This document shows positions 44,065 to 52,439 of a stretch of 64,000 nt of DNA, piece by piece. This DNA is from Rhizobium gallicum bv. gallicum R602sp (lineage in GTDB: Bacteria > Pseudomonadota > Alphaproteobacteria > Rhizobiales > Rhizobiaceae). A program made the translations under genes and the position numbers. Under the pieces are notes generated by a model, which did no database searches, was not told the origin of the DNA, and saw only the letters and a list, made by a program, of their open reading frames with translations. Location of the stretch: the NCBI RefSeq assembly GCF_000816845.1, contig NZ_CP006880.1, positions 186,001 through 250,000 of the forward strand, given 5' to 3'. The number at the start of each line of letters is the position of its first letter. The first letter of the stretch is position 1.

Positions 44065-45071
44065 GATCTGTCCGTTACCTGATTTCGAAGTCTTCCTTCG
44101 TCGAGCAATATCCTGACTGTCTTCGCCGCGTTCAGGCGCATCTCGACGGCAGCATGATCGGAATAAAAGGCATTGTGCGGCGTGATCACCAGCCGTCCGG
44201 CAAGCCAGTCCTCACGGTTACGCCACGCCGTCAGCAACGGATGGTCACCGGGCGGCTCCTTGACCAGCGTATCGATTGCTGCGGCGGCCAGGTGTCCGCT
44301 CCGCAGCGCGGCCTCAAGCCCGTCGAGATCTTCGATCAACTCGCCGCGTGCGGTGTTGACGACGATCGCGCCGGGCTTCAGTCGGGCAAGACCATCAGAG
44401 TTCAGGAGGCCGCGCGTCTCGGCGTTCGCCGGGCAATGGAGCGTAACGATGTCAGACTGAACGAGAAGCTCCTCCAGTCGCTCCGTGCGTTCATAGCCGA
44501 TCGCTTTTTCATGTCCTGGCGGCTGACCGGGATCATAGCCAAGGATGCGGAAGCCGAAAGGTCTGAGCCGGTTGATCACCGCGGTTCCGATCCGCCCGAC
44601 GCCGACAATGCCTACGGTCGCCCGGTTGGATCGGCAAAGTGGTTTGAGGCTGTGGATCTGCCATCCCGACGTGTAGCCACGGGCACGAGCGTCGTGTTCC
44701 CAAAGCCGTCGATGCAAGGACAGGATCATCGCGAGCGCGTGATCGGCGACTTCTTCAGTGCCATAATCGGGGTTGTTGGCAAAGGGGATGCCGGCGCTGC
44801 GGAGCGCGGCGAGATCGATTTTCTCGTAGCCGACACCATAACGAACCACGCCCCTGCAGCGGGTCAGGTGCGAAATGCTTTTTTGCCCAAGCGGTGCCCC
44901 CCAGACCATCAAGGCGTCGAGCCTGGCCAGGCGATCGGGGGCGAATGATGCTTCGTCCGTGCTGGCGAAGAAGTCTATCTCGACATCATTGCCGAGCACC
45001 TCCGCTTCAAGATCGGGCGCGCCGATCATGTGGTCGGTTATCCCGACCACGTATTTCTTACGATCTGTCAT
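44061..45071 (-). CDS. D-isomer-specific 2-hydroxyacid dehydrogenase
   Basis: A 336-residue NAD-dependent dehydrogenase. The dinucleotide motif is GIVGVGRIGTAVINRL, and catalytic residues appear as Arg in NTARGELIEDL, Glu in LVKEPPG and His in ITPHNAF. It resembles the SerA/CtBP-type family. A 2-hydroxyacid dehydrogenase inside an ssu-like operon is unusual and suggests that the sulfonate or its desulfonated product is a 2-hydroxy or 2-oxo acid (inference). It begins 21 bp after the permease stop. Confidence 0.9.
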   Translation of the reverse strand: MTDRKKYVVGITDHMIGAPDLEAEVLGNDVEIDFFASTDEASFAPDRLARLDALMVWGAPLGQKSISHLTRCRGVVRYGVGYEKIDLAALRSAGIPFANNPDYGTEEVADHALAMILSLHRRLWEHDARARGYTSGWQIHSLKPLCRSNRATVGIVGVGRIGTAVINRLRPFGFRILGYDPGQPPGHEKAIGYERTERLEELLVQSDIVTLHCPANAETRGLLNSDGLARLKPGAIVVNTARGELIEDLDGLEAALRSGHLAAAAIDTLVKEPPGDHPLLTAWRNREDWLAGRLVITPHNAFYSDHAAVEMRLNAAKTVRILLDEGRLRNQVTDRS

Positions 45072-45092
45072 TCTAGTCCCGATGCTTTCGCG

Positions 45093-45995
45093 CTAGCGCG
45101 TCATCCCCCATTTCGTCACGGTTCGCTGCTCGAGCTGGCGGAACAAGACGTTTTCGACCATCAGGCCGAAGAGGATGACCATGATCAACCCCGCGAACAC
45201 CCGGTCGGTGTAGAGTTCGTTCCGGTTCTGAAAGATGTACCAGCCAAGCCCACCCTTGCCCGAGGAGGCGCCGAAGACGAGCTCGGCGGCAATCAGGGTG
45301 CGCCAGGCGAAGGCCCAGCCGATCTTGAGCCCAGCAATGATCGATGGCAGCGCAGCCGGCACAAGGATCAGCAACACATACCGCAAGCCGCGCAGTCCGT
45401 AGTTGCGGCCCGCCATCCGCAGCGTTTCCGGCACACCGGTGAAGCCGGTATACATGTTGAGCGCCAGCGGCCAGAGCACCGAATGGATCAGCACGAAGAC
45501 GAGACTTGCCTGTCCCAGACCGAACCAGAGGAGCGCCAGCGGCAGCAATGCGATCGGCGGCAAGGGATTGAGCATGGAGGTGAGCGTCGACAGGATGTCG
45601 CGTCCGACCTGAGTTGAAACGGCAAGCGACGTCAGCACGAAGGCCAGAACGACCCCTGCCGCGTAGCCTTTGATCAGGACTTCCAGCGAGGTCACGGCTC
45701 GGCTTGGAATGATGCCGTTGGAAATATCCTCCACCAAGGCTTTCATCGAGGCGGTGAACGACGGCAGGAGGAGCTCATTTCCCTGGAGCCTGGCCGCAAT
45801 TTCCCACAGGAGAGCAAGGCAGATCAGGATAAGGCTCTTCCTCAGCCAAGCGTACTGCCAGAGGCGCTGGTATATCGGCAACACCTCTTCGCTTTTCGTC
45901 TCGGCAAGCGGCTCGAGCGGTCGCTCATATTCTGGCCGGACCGGTGGTATGGGGCGCGTCATCGTTTCTAGGCCGGGGCTCAAGATGTCACTCAT
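45093..45995 (-). CDS. SsuC/TauC-type sulfonate ABC transporter permease
   Basis: A 300-residue permease with about six membrane segments after a roughly 60-residue cytoplasmic N-terminus. The EAA-type loop is GVPETLRMAGRNYGLRGLRYVLLILVPAALP, and the C-terminus shows WRTLIAAELVFGASSGKGGLGW, a strong SsuC/TauC landmark. ATG 45995 is preferred; it overlaps the ATPase stop by 8 bp. Confidence 0.9.
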   Translation of the reverse strand: MSDILSPGLETMTRPIPPVRPEYERPLEPLAETKSEEVLPIYQRLWQYAWLRKSLILICLALLWEIAARLQGNELLLPSFTASMKALVEDISNGIIPSRAVTSLEVLIKGYAAGVVLAFVLTSLAVSTQVGRDILSTLTSMLNPLPPIALLPLALLWFGLGQASLVFVLIHSVLWPLALNMYTGFTGVPETLRMAGRNYGLRGLRYVLLILVPAALPSIIAGLKIGWAFAWRTLIAAELVFGASSGKGGLGWYIFQNRNELYTDRVFAGLIMVILFGLMVENVLFRQLEQRTVTKWGMTR

Positions 45996-46917
45996 GGCTG
46001 GCTCCATCGGCTGCTCCGGCCTCCTCAAAGAGGAGCCGGTGGATGCGGTTGGCAGCCGCTTGGAATTGCGGGCTTCCGCCACTTTTCATACCCCATTCAT
46101 GGCTGTTGATCTCGGCCCGCATCCGCCCGGGATGCGGCGACAGGAGCGCGATACGATTGCCGACCACCAGAGCTTCCTCGATAGAGTGCGTGACAAACAG
46201 CAGGGTGAAGCGAACTTCTTCCCAGAGCGCCAGGAGCTCTTCCTGCATCTTGCGCCGGGTTAGCGCGTCCAATGCAGCGAATGGTTCGTCCATCAGCAGG
46301 ACGCGGGGCTCCATCGCGAGCGCCCGTGCGATGGCCACGCGTTGCTTCATGCCGCCGGACAGCGTGTTCGGGTAGGCATTGGCGAAAGGACTCAGGCCGA
46401 CTTTCTCGATATAGTGCTCGGCGCGTTCGGCGGCTTCCTTGCGGTTGAGGCGGCCTGAAGCCCGCACCGGGAACGCCACGTTGTCCCGCACCGTCTTCCA
46501 TGGCGGCAACTGGTCGAATTCCTGGAAAACAACGACGCGATCTGGACCGGGACCGTGCACCGGCCGTCCGTCTAGCAGGATCCGTCCCTGGCGAGGTGCA
46601 ATGAAGCCGCCGACGGCTTTCAGCAGGGTGGACTTGCCGCATCCCGAAGCGCCGAGCAGGACGAAGCGATCGGCTTCCCAAACATCGAAGCTGACATTTT
46701 GCGTTGCGCGTACCACCCGACCGGGCGCCTGGTATTCGAGGCTGACGCCCTCGACCGAAAGAAGGGGCGGGGAAGGCGGAACACCGTTCTCCCGAACGGG
46801 TGCAGACATGCCGTCCATTCTCAATTCCATCAGGTTGACGGCCCAGAACCGGCTTGCATCGCGGTCAGTCCTGAGCCGTGAAGGTTGTGATGCGATATCA
46901 GCTGCCGTTTTCGTCAT
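45988..46917 (-). CDS. SsuB/TauB-type sulfonate ABC transporter ATP-binding protein
   Basis: A 309-residue ATPase with Walker A GASGCGKST, signature LSGGMKQR, Walker B VLLMDEPFAALD and H-loop FVTHSIEEAL, as in SsuB/TauB/NrtD proteins. ATG 46917 overlaps the binding-protein gene by 20 bp; a later start at ATG 46809 would give a more typical N-terminus, so the exact start is unsure. It couples to the permease immediately downstream. Confidence 0.9.
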   Translation of the reverse strand: MTKTAADIASQPSRLRTDRDASRFWAVNLMELRMDGMSAPVRENGVPPSPPLLSVEGVSLEYQAPGRVVRATQNVSFDVWEADRFVLLGASGCGKSTLLKAVGGFIAPRQGRILLDGRPVHGPGPDRVVVFQEFDQLPPWKTVRDNVAFPVRASGRLNRKEAAERAEHYIEKVGLSPFANAYPNTLSGGMKQRVAIARALAMEPRVLLMDEPFAALDALTRRKMQEELLALWEEVRFTLLFVTHSIEEALVVGNRIALLSPHPGRMRAEINSHEWGMKSGGSPQFQAAANRIHRLLFEEAGAADGASHE

Positions 46918-47932
46918 ATGCCTCGGGGAAGAAATAGTCCTTCCAGGAGCCGGCCTCGTTCTTCAGCACACCCAGCTTGTGAAGTTCCGCTGCGTAAACG
47001 AAAGTGTTCTGCGGTACGATCGTGAAGTCATTCTCGGGATCGTTGATGATGTCGAGAACCAGTTGAGGCGAGAGCTTGGAACCCTGCTGACGGATAAAGG
47101 TTTCTGCAGCCTTCTGCTTGTTTGCGCTGATCCAATCTGCAGCTTCGCGCAGCGCGGCGTAGAAGGCGGCATAGGTTTTCGGATTTTCATCGTGGAACGC
47201 CGTGCTGGTGTAAACCACGTTGAACGTCGCGGGCCCGCCCAGAATGTCATAGGAACTGATGACCTTGTGCACGGCCTTGTTGCCCTGCAGCGCCTGATAA
47301 TAGAAAGGCGCGGAGGAAAAGTGCGAATTCACCTCGGTGCCACCAGAAATCAGCGACGCGGTCGCGTCGGGGTGGGGAAGGCTAATGGAAATCTGGTCGA
47401 GCTTCTGGAAATTGTCAGCCCCGAAGAGCTTGGCAGCCTCGATCTGCAGCGTCCGCGACTGGAAGCCGACACCGGCGGCAGGCACAGCGATCCGGTCCTT
47501 GTCGCTGAAATCCTTTAGCGTGTGAACACTAGGATTTGTCGTCAGCAGGTAGTTCGGCAACGAGCCGAGAGCTGCCACAAGCTTGACGTCACCCTTGGTT
47601 CGATCCCACATCGTCAGCGCCGGCGGCACGCCTGCCGAGACGATGTCAAGATTGTTGGCCAGAAGCGCTTCGTTCATCGCGGTCGCGCCGGAAATACTCG
47701 CCCACTCGACCTCGATATCTACGCCAGCTTCCTTGCCATGTTTTTCGACGAGTTTTTGGTCCCGTACGACGTCCAGGATCAGGTAGGAAATGCCGAACTG
47801 CTGTGCGATCCTGATTTTGCCCTCGGCTGCGGCCTGTCCTGCGAGCAGCGTGGCGACAATGCCGAATGCCGCGCCAAGTGCGTTGCGGCGACCAAATTTG
47901 ACACTCAATGTCCTAAGGCCAAGTGCCTTCAT
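46898..47932 (-). CDS. SsuA/TauA-type sulfonate ABC transporter substrate-binding protein
   Basis: A 344-residue periplasmic receptor. Residues 1-36 form a signal peptide ending AAAEGK. The mature protein has KIRIAQQFGISYLILDVVRDQ, ATAMNEALLANNLDIVSAGVPPAL and SVHTLKDFSDKDRIAVPAAGVGFQSRTL, typical of NMT1/SsuA-like receptors for sulfonates, sulfate esters or pyrimidine precursors. The SsuD-like gene in the same operon favours a sulfonate. A weak copy of the shared palindrome lies 123 bp upstream. Confidence 0.9.
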   Translation of the reverse strand: MKALGLRTLSVKFGRRNALGAAFGIVATLLAGQAAAEGKIRIAQQFGISYLILDVVRDQKLVEKHGKEAGVDIEVEWASISGATAMNEALLANNLDIVSAGVPPALTMWDRTKGDVKLVAALGSLPNYLLTTNPSVHTLKDFSDKDRIAVPAAGVGFQSRTLQIEAAKLFGADNFQKLDQISISLPHPDATASLISGGTEVNSHFSSAPFYYQALQGNKAVHKVISSYDILGGPATFNVVYTSTAFHDENPKTYAAFYAALREAADWISANKQKAAETFIRQQGSKLSPQLVLDIINDPENDFTIVPQNTFVYAAELHKLGVLKNEAGSWKDYFFPEAYDENGS

Positions 47933-48459
47933 AAATACCCCTATTCGGCCAAATGATAAGTGAACGCGATGAAGCGCGTGCTTCTTCGCGAGGCTTTCTT
48001 GGAAAGCTGTTCTTCGCTAGTGACGGGACCAGCATGATGAGACAGGCTAAGTTTCACTATTAAATCTATCAACATGGTGGCGTTCCATTTTGGCCCGTGA
48101 AATGAGAGCAGAATGCTCCGCTCTGTCGAAATATCGAAAAATCTACTTGGCGCACGCTATCAGGACGTGCTTTCTCGAATTCGAGGACCTGTCTTCCATT
48201 GTTTCCACCATCGGAAATAACCATTGACGACAAAGTCAATGATGCCGTGAAAGTTGGGAACACCAACGCGCGGGGTTGGGATCTGCCATGACGTTGAACT
48301 CAATTCGGTGCACAGTTTTAACTGGGGGCAAGATCAATCCGGATGGCGATCATTTCGCCATTGATACCTTTGCTCGTGAGGCGATTCAATAAACGTTAAA
48401 CGCATGTATGTACAATTAGCAGCTACAAGATCACAAATTTTTACGACCGGGATTTTGAC
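47933..48459. other. Divergent intergenic region between the ssu-like operon and the diguanylate cyclase
   Basis: These 527 bp are AT-richer than their surroundings. They hold the degenerate palindrome copy at 48056-48072 and a 12-bp perfect palindrome CTCGAATTCGAG at 48174-48185. No convincing gene was found in them. Confidence 0.5.
48056..48072. promoter_or_regulatory. Degenerate copy G of the shared palindrome (upstream of ssu-like operon)
   Basis: Read on the minus strand, TTGATAGATTTAATAGT keeps T1, A4, the central TTT run and TAG at positions 14-16, but lacks the final A and the full left arm. It lies 123 bp before the start at 47932. It could be a weaker site or a chance match in AT-rich DNA. 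Confidence 0.35.
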
Positions 48460-49661
48460 GTGCTGGGTGCTAGTAATATCATCGTCTACATACCTCCATC
48501 ACTGTTCAGTATCGTCGCGCTTGCCTTTCTCCTGCTGTGGTACCTAAATATTGGTCCCACGTTGCAGTGGAGCGCAGGTTTCGCTCAAACGGCAGTAGGA
48601 TTTGTCCTTTCGACCTTCTCGATCGAACCCTCTTTTGACGCGTTCGCCTCCGGTCTAGTGTTCATCGGGGCCGCGTACTGCTACGGCAGCGCACTGCTGG
48701 CGCACTTCAAAGCGCCTGCACTACACGTCCAGCGTACGTTGTTCGTTTCGCTCTATACAATCGTGCTTTGCTATCTTGTATTCGTCAAAGGAAGCCTGGT
48801 TTCTCAACTGTTCCTCACCGATGCTGGATTTGCCTTCCTTCTTGGAATGGCCGTATGCTTCGTTTGGCGAAAGGCCAGCCGCCCCATTGATGTTGCGCTG
48901 GTCGTGACGACCGTCATCGTCGTCCTTGACTCCGTTGTTCGGACGACCTTCTTCACTTTCTTCACGACGTCGAGTGACGACTTCGGTGATTTCGCAAACT
49001 CGGCCTATAATCTCGCAGTTCACGTCTCGACGATTACGTTTGCATGCTCTTCCCGTTCACTGCTTTGGGCGCGATTGCATCCGCTGCAGTCGAGCAGCAT
49101 CGTGACGCCGCTGAACGGGACGAACTGACTGGCCTTTTCAATCGTCGCGGCTTCAAGCTTGCCCTTGAGAGAGACTTCAAATCAAGCGGTCCGCGAGGCG
49201 CGGTGATCCTTTGCGACATTGATCATTTTAAGCAGGTCAATGACACATTCGGCCACGCTATCGGGGACAATGTCATCCAAGATCTTGCGGCCGATATTCA
49301 GCGCGCAATTGGGCCGAGCGGCTACGCGGCGCGCTTTGGTGGCGAAGAGTTCATTGCGTTTCTAACAAACGTTTCACTTCAGGATGCAGCCTCTGTCGCG
49401 CAACTTATTCGAGTAGCTTTCGCCGAGAGAGAACGGCAGGAGGTGAACGGCCGAAAGATCACGGTTAGTTGTGGCCTTTCTGCGGTAGGCGAGAGGGAGA
49501 GGACCCTAGATGATGCTACAGACAGAGCGGACCGAGCCCTCTACAGCGCGAAGGCCGCGGGCCGAAATCAAGTTGTGACGTTTGACACCCGGTTTTTGGA
49601 GGCCTTATCGGAGGAGAACGCAGTTCCGGGAGGGGACGCTATATCGCGGTCCGTCGCGTAA
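48460..49661 (+). pseudogene. Membrane-anchored diguanylate cyclase (GGDEF), split by a frameshift
   Basis: Frame one (48460 to about 49040) encodes about 190 residues with six or so membrane segments. At about 49040-49046 the homology moves to a second frame (to 49661), which opens with FPFTALGAIASAAVEQHRDAAERDELTGLFNRRGF and continues as a complete GGDEF domain with the active-site RFGGEEF and CDIDHFKQVNDTFGH. No RxxD inhibitory site precedes GGEEF. A one-base insertion or two-base loss would join both halves into one cyclase of about 400 residues. As given, the catalytic half could be made only from its own start near ATG 49044. GTG 48460 is the likely original start. Confidence 0.8.
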
Positions 49662-49939
49662 AATCGATACGGTCCCTTGCCGACAGCACTGCGCGATCCA
49701 CGGCGACCCGCCTCAATCGCACATGCAGGTCAGCAGCCCAGCAGCCGAATCCGATCCAGGGGACATGGTGCTTGGCAGGCCTTTCACCACGATGAGGCTC
49801 GTATAGTACTCGGTTCGACCGCGGGTTGTTGAGTCAGCCGGAGGGAGCCGAGCAAGCCTGCCACCATGCTAAGTCCGGGCGACGCGCAATAAGAGCGGTA
49901 GAGGACGCTGAGATCGTCACCCTCCCGCCGCAGCCGGGT

Positions 49940-50374
49940 TCACCCCATCCAATACCTCGGCCCCGGCCCCTTGCGTCCTGCCACATCAGCAGGGTTCGCC
50001 AGGCTACAGCGGTCGATCGACAGGCAGCCGCAACCGATGCACTCGGTAAGCCCGGACCGCAGGCGCTGCAACTCAGCTATCCGCGCATCGACACGCTTTG
50101 CCCATTCGCCCGACAACCGTGACCAATCCCGACGCGACGGGACGTGATCAGCTGGCAGCTTCGCGAGCTCGGCGCCGATCTCCTCAAGCGTAAGCCCAAT
50201 GCGCTGCGCAAAGGCGATGAAGGCGATCCGACGCAACACGGACCGGTGATAGCGCCTATGCCCCGACCCGGCCCGCTCGGACGCGATCAGCCCGCGCTCC
50301 TCGTAGAAACGTAGGGCCGACGAGGCGACGCCACTTCGCCGCGAGACGTCGGTGATGGTCAGCATCGGATCCAT
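49940..50374 (-). CDS. soxR: SoxR redox-sensing MerR-family regulator
   Basis: A 144-residue MerR-family protein. The N-terminal winged helix reads LTITDVSRRSGVASSALRFYEERGLI, and the C-terminus has CIGCGCLSIDRC, the four-Cys [2Fe-2S] cluster motif unique to SoxR. Oxidation of the cluster by redox-cycling compounds turns on the target promoter. It diverges from an SDR gene at 50461, and a textbook SoxR operator lies between the two. ATG 50374 or ATG 50365 may start the protein. Confidence 0.95.
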   Translation of the reverse strand: MDPMLTITDVSRRSGVASSALRFYEERGLIASERAGSGHRRYHRSVLRRIAFIAFAQRIGLTLEEIGAELAKLPADHVPSRRDWSRLSGEWAKRVDARIAELQRLRSGLTECIGCGCLSIDRCSLANPADVAGRKGPGPRYWMG

Positions 50375-50399
50375 GCGTGAAGGAGAGCACGATTCTCAC

Positions 50400-50430
50400 T
50401 TGACTTCAAGTTAACTTGAACTTGTAGCAA
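50400..50430 (+). promoter_or_regulatory. SoxR-controlled promoter with operator TTCAAGTTAACTTGAA
   Basis: A perfect 16-bp palindrome (50405-50420) sits between a TTGACT -35 hexamer (50400-50405) and a TAGCAA -10-like hexamer (50425-50430). The spacer is 19 bp, the over-long spacing characteristic of MerR/SoxR-activated promoters. The core CAAGTTAACTTG matches the classical SoxR box. It points at the SDR-QueA-like operon. Confidence 0.85.
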
Positions 50431-50460
50431 GTACTCCTACGGATTGAAGGAGCACCGACG

Positions 50461-51183
50461 ATGCAGATGAATATCGATCTTCAGGGACTTCGTGTGGTCG
50501 TCACGGGCGGCACGTCGGGCCTCGGACTGGCGCTTGTGCGGAAGCTCATCGAAAAGGGCGCCTGCGTCGCCTTTGTCGCCCGCACCGCTTCGAATGTCGA
50601 ACGCATTGCAGCTGAGACGGGCGCGCATGGCATTGTCGCCGATCTAGGCAAGAAGGAGCACATCTACCCGATCGCGATGCAGGTGACGGCCAGCCTTAGC
50701 GGGGTCGACATCCTGATCAACAATGCGTCGAGCCTTGGTCCTGTCCCTCTGGCGCTACTTGCTGATACCGAGTGCGAGCAGCTGGAAGCGGCGCTTGCGG
50801 TCAACCTCCTCGGCGCGTTCCGGCTGACGAAGGCCCTGTTCGGTGCGCTTGCCGCGTCCGCACGCGAGGGCCGCGGCGCGCTGGTAACCAACATCTCCAG
50901 TGACGCTGCTGTCAACGCGTATCCCGGTTGGGGCGCGTATGGTGCGAGCAAGGCCGCTCTTGCCCATCTGACGGCGATTTGGGACGAGGAGGCGAAAGTC
51001 GATGGGATAAGGTTCCTTGCACTCGACCCTGGCGATATGGACACCCCGCTGCACGCGCTGGCGCTTCCGGACGCCGATCCGTCGACCTTGAAGGCTCCCG
51101 AGCTGGCTGCTGCCGAGATCATCGAAAAGATGATCGGCGCTTTGCCGGTTCGGGCTAACCTGCTCGCCGGAGAACAGGCATGA
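50461..51183 (+). CDS. Short-chain dehydrogenase/reductase (SDR), SoxR-regulated
   Basis: A 240-residue classical SDR with the cofactor motif TGGTSGLGLAL, NNAS as the NNAG-type motif, the catalytic Ser region NISSDAAVNAYPGW and YGASKAA as YxxxK. The start follows GAAGGAGCACCGACG. As the first target after a SoxR box it may help reduce a redox-active carbonyl or quinone (inference). The stop overlaps the QueA-like start by 4 bp. Confidence 0.92.
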   Translation: MQMNIDLQGLRVVVTGGTSGLGLALVRKLIEKGACVAFVARTASNVERIAAETGAHGIVADLGKKEHIYPIAMQVTASLSGVDILINNASSLGPVPLALLADTECEQLEAALAVNLLGAFRLTKALFGALAASAREGRGALVTNISSDAAVNAYPGWGAYGASKAALAHLTAIWDEEAKVDGIRFLALDPGDMDTPLHALALPDADPSTLKAPELAAAEIIEKMIGALPVRANLLAGEQA

Positions 51184-52199
51184 CTGCCGACGACCGTTCC
51201 GATCAGCGCTCTGCCAGGCTGTTCGTCGTCGAGGCGGACGGAATAATGCGCGACCTGCCGCGTACCAGGCTCGCCACGCTATTCGATGCCGGGGATCTAG
51301 TTGTCGCCAATGACGCCGCGACCTTGCCTGCCAGCTTGCATGGTACACATGTCCCAAGCGGGAAGTTGATTGAGATCCGCCTCGCCGGCTGGCGATTACT
51401 TCACGATCCTCGCCGCTTCGTGGCGCTTGCCTTCGGCTCGGGTGATCACCGCACGCGCACGGAAGACCGGCTGCCTCCGCCTTCGCTGTCAACAGGCGAC
51501 CACCTCCGGCTCGGCCCGCTTGAAGCCGTCGTCGAGCGCGTTCTCTACCATCCTCTACTCTTCGAGCTGTGCTTCCAAGGTAGCCGGGCAGCAGTGCTTG
51601 CAGGTCTAGCGCAGCACGGTCGGCCGATCCAATACGCGCATGTTCCCGAGCCGTTGGCGCTGTGGGATGTTTGGACGAAGATTGCCGCCCTTCCGTTCGC
51701 GTTCGAGGCGCCGTCGGCAGGCTTCGCGCTCGACTGGCGCACGCTGCAAACCTGGCGTCAGCGCGATGTCGGATTCGCAACACTCACGCATGCCGCTGGC
51801 GTTTCTTCCACCGGCGATCCTGCTCTCGACTCGCGGCTTCCCTTAGACGAGCCGTACCGCATCCCTGAGCGCACCGCGGCGCATGTCGCGCAGGTGAAGC
51901 TCCGTGGCAGCCGCATCATTGCGATCGGCACAAGCGTCGTGCGCGCGCTAGAGGCAGCCGCCGATCCCGATGGCAGCGTGCGCGTCGGAAACGGCATTGC
52001 GACAGGACGCATCGCGAGGGGAACGCCGCTTCGCGTCGTCGATGCGATTATCACGGGTGTCCACCAGCCCGGCGAAAGCCACTTCGAGCTCCTGCGCGCG
52101 TTTGCAGACGATGGCTTGCTCGCCAAGGTCTCCGCAGCCCTTACCGCGTGCGGCTACCGCGCCCATGAATTCGGCGATTCTGTACTGCTGAATTGCTAG
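51180..52199 (+). CDS. Divergent QueA-like protein (S-adenosylmethionine:tRNA ribosyltransferase-isomerase family)
   Basis: A 339-residue protein that follows the QueA layout: DLVVANDAATLPASLHG (QueA: FNDTRVIPARL), the QYAHVPEPLALWDVWTKIAALPFAFEAPSAGF region (QueA: YQTVYAxxxGAVAAPTAG) and RIIAIGTSVVRALEAAA (QueA: GTTSxRxLE). Several residues conserved in true QueA are changed, for example the ND-T-R motif and the TGG following it. It is co-transcribed with the SDR by ATGA overlap under a SoxR box, which is odd for queuosine synthesis. It may be a specialised paralogue; its function is unknown. Confidence 0.75.
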   Translation: MTADDRSDQRSARLFVVEADGIMRDLPRTRLATLFDAGDLVVANDAATLPASLHGTHVPSGKLIEIRLAGWRLLHDPRRFVALAFGSGDHRTRTEDRLPPPSLSTGDHLRLGPLEAVVERVLYHPLLFELCFQGSRAAVLAGLAQHGRPIQYAHVPEPLALWDVWTKIAALPFAFEAPSAGFALDWRTLQTWRQRDVGFATLTHAAGVSSTGDPALDSRLPLDEPYRIPERTAAHVAQVKLRGSRIIAIGTSVVRALEAAADPDGSVRVGNGIATGRIARGTPLRVVDAIITGVHQPGESHFELLRAFADDGLLAKVSAALTACGYRAHEFGDSVLLNC

Positions 52200-52439
52200 C
52201 CGCTGCTTTCATAGATCCGATCGGCGGAGTTCGTCCAAACCGTCACCGAACTTCAACGGGATGACCTCGACCGCTGCTACGTGAACGCAGTTTCGAATGG
52301 CGTAATTTAGCGGGGCTCGTCAGCGCACCCTGGCGTCAGCTGGCTGACATCGGGTGAACCGGCCCGAAAATGCGACTGGCCCTCGAAGGCTCGCAATCCG
52401 AGATGCAGCGCCGTTGAGCCGTCGATCCTGTCGTTGAAA

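Noticed and set aside
48174..48185. CTCGAATTCGAG palindrome as another regulon operator
   Set aside because: It does not match the 17-bp consensus, and a 12-bp palindrome can arise by chance in a region of this size.
49662..49939. Possible tRNA or mobile-element end after the diguanylate cyclase
   Set aside because: No cloverleaf, anticodon arm or terminal inverted repeats could be drawn.
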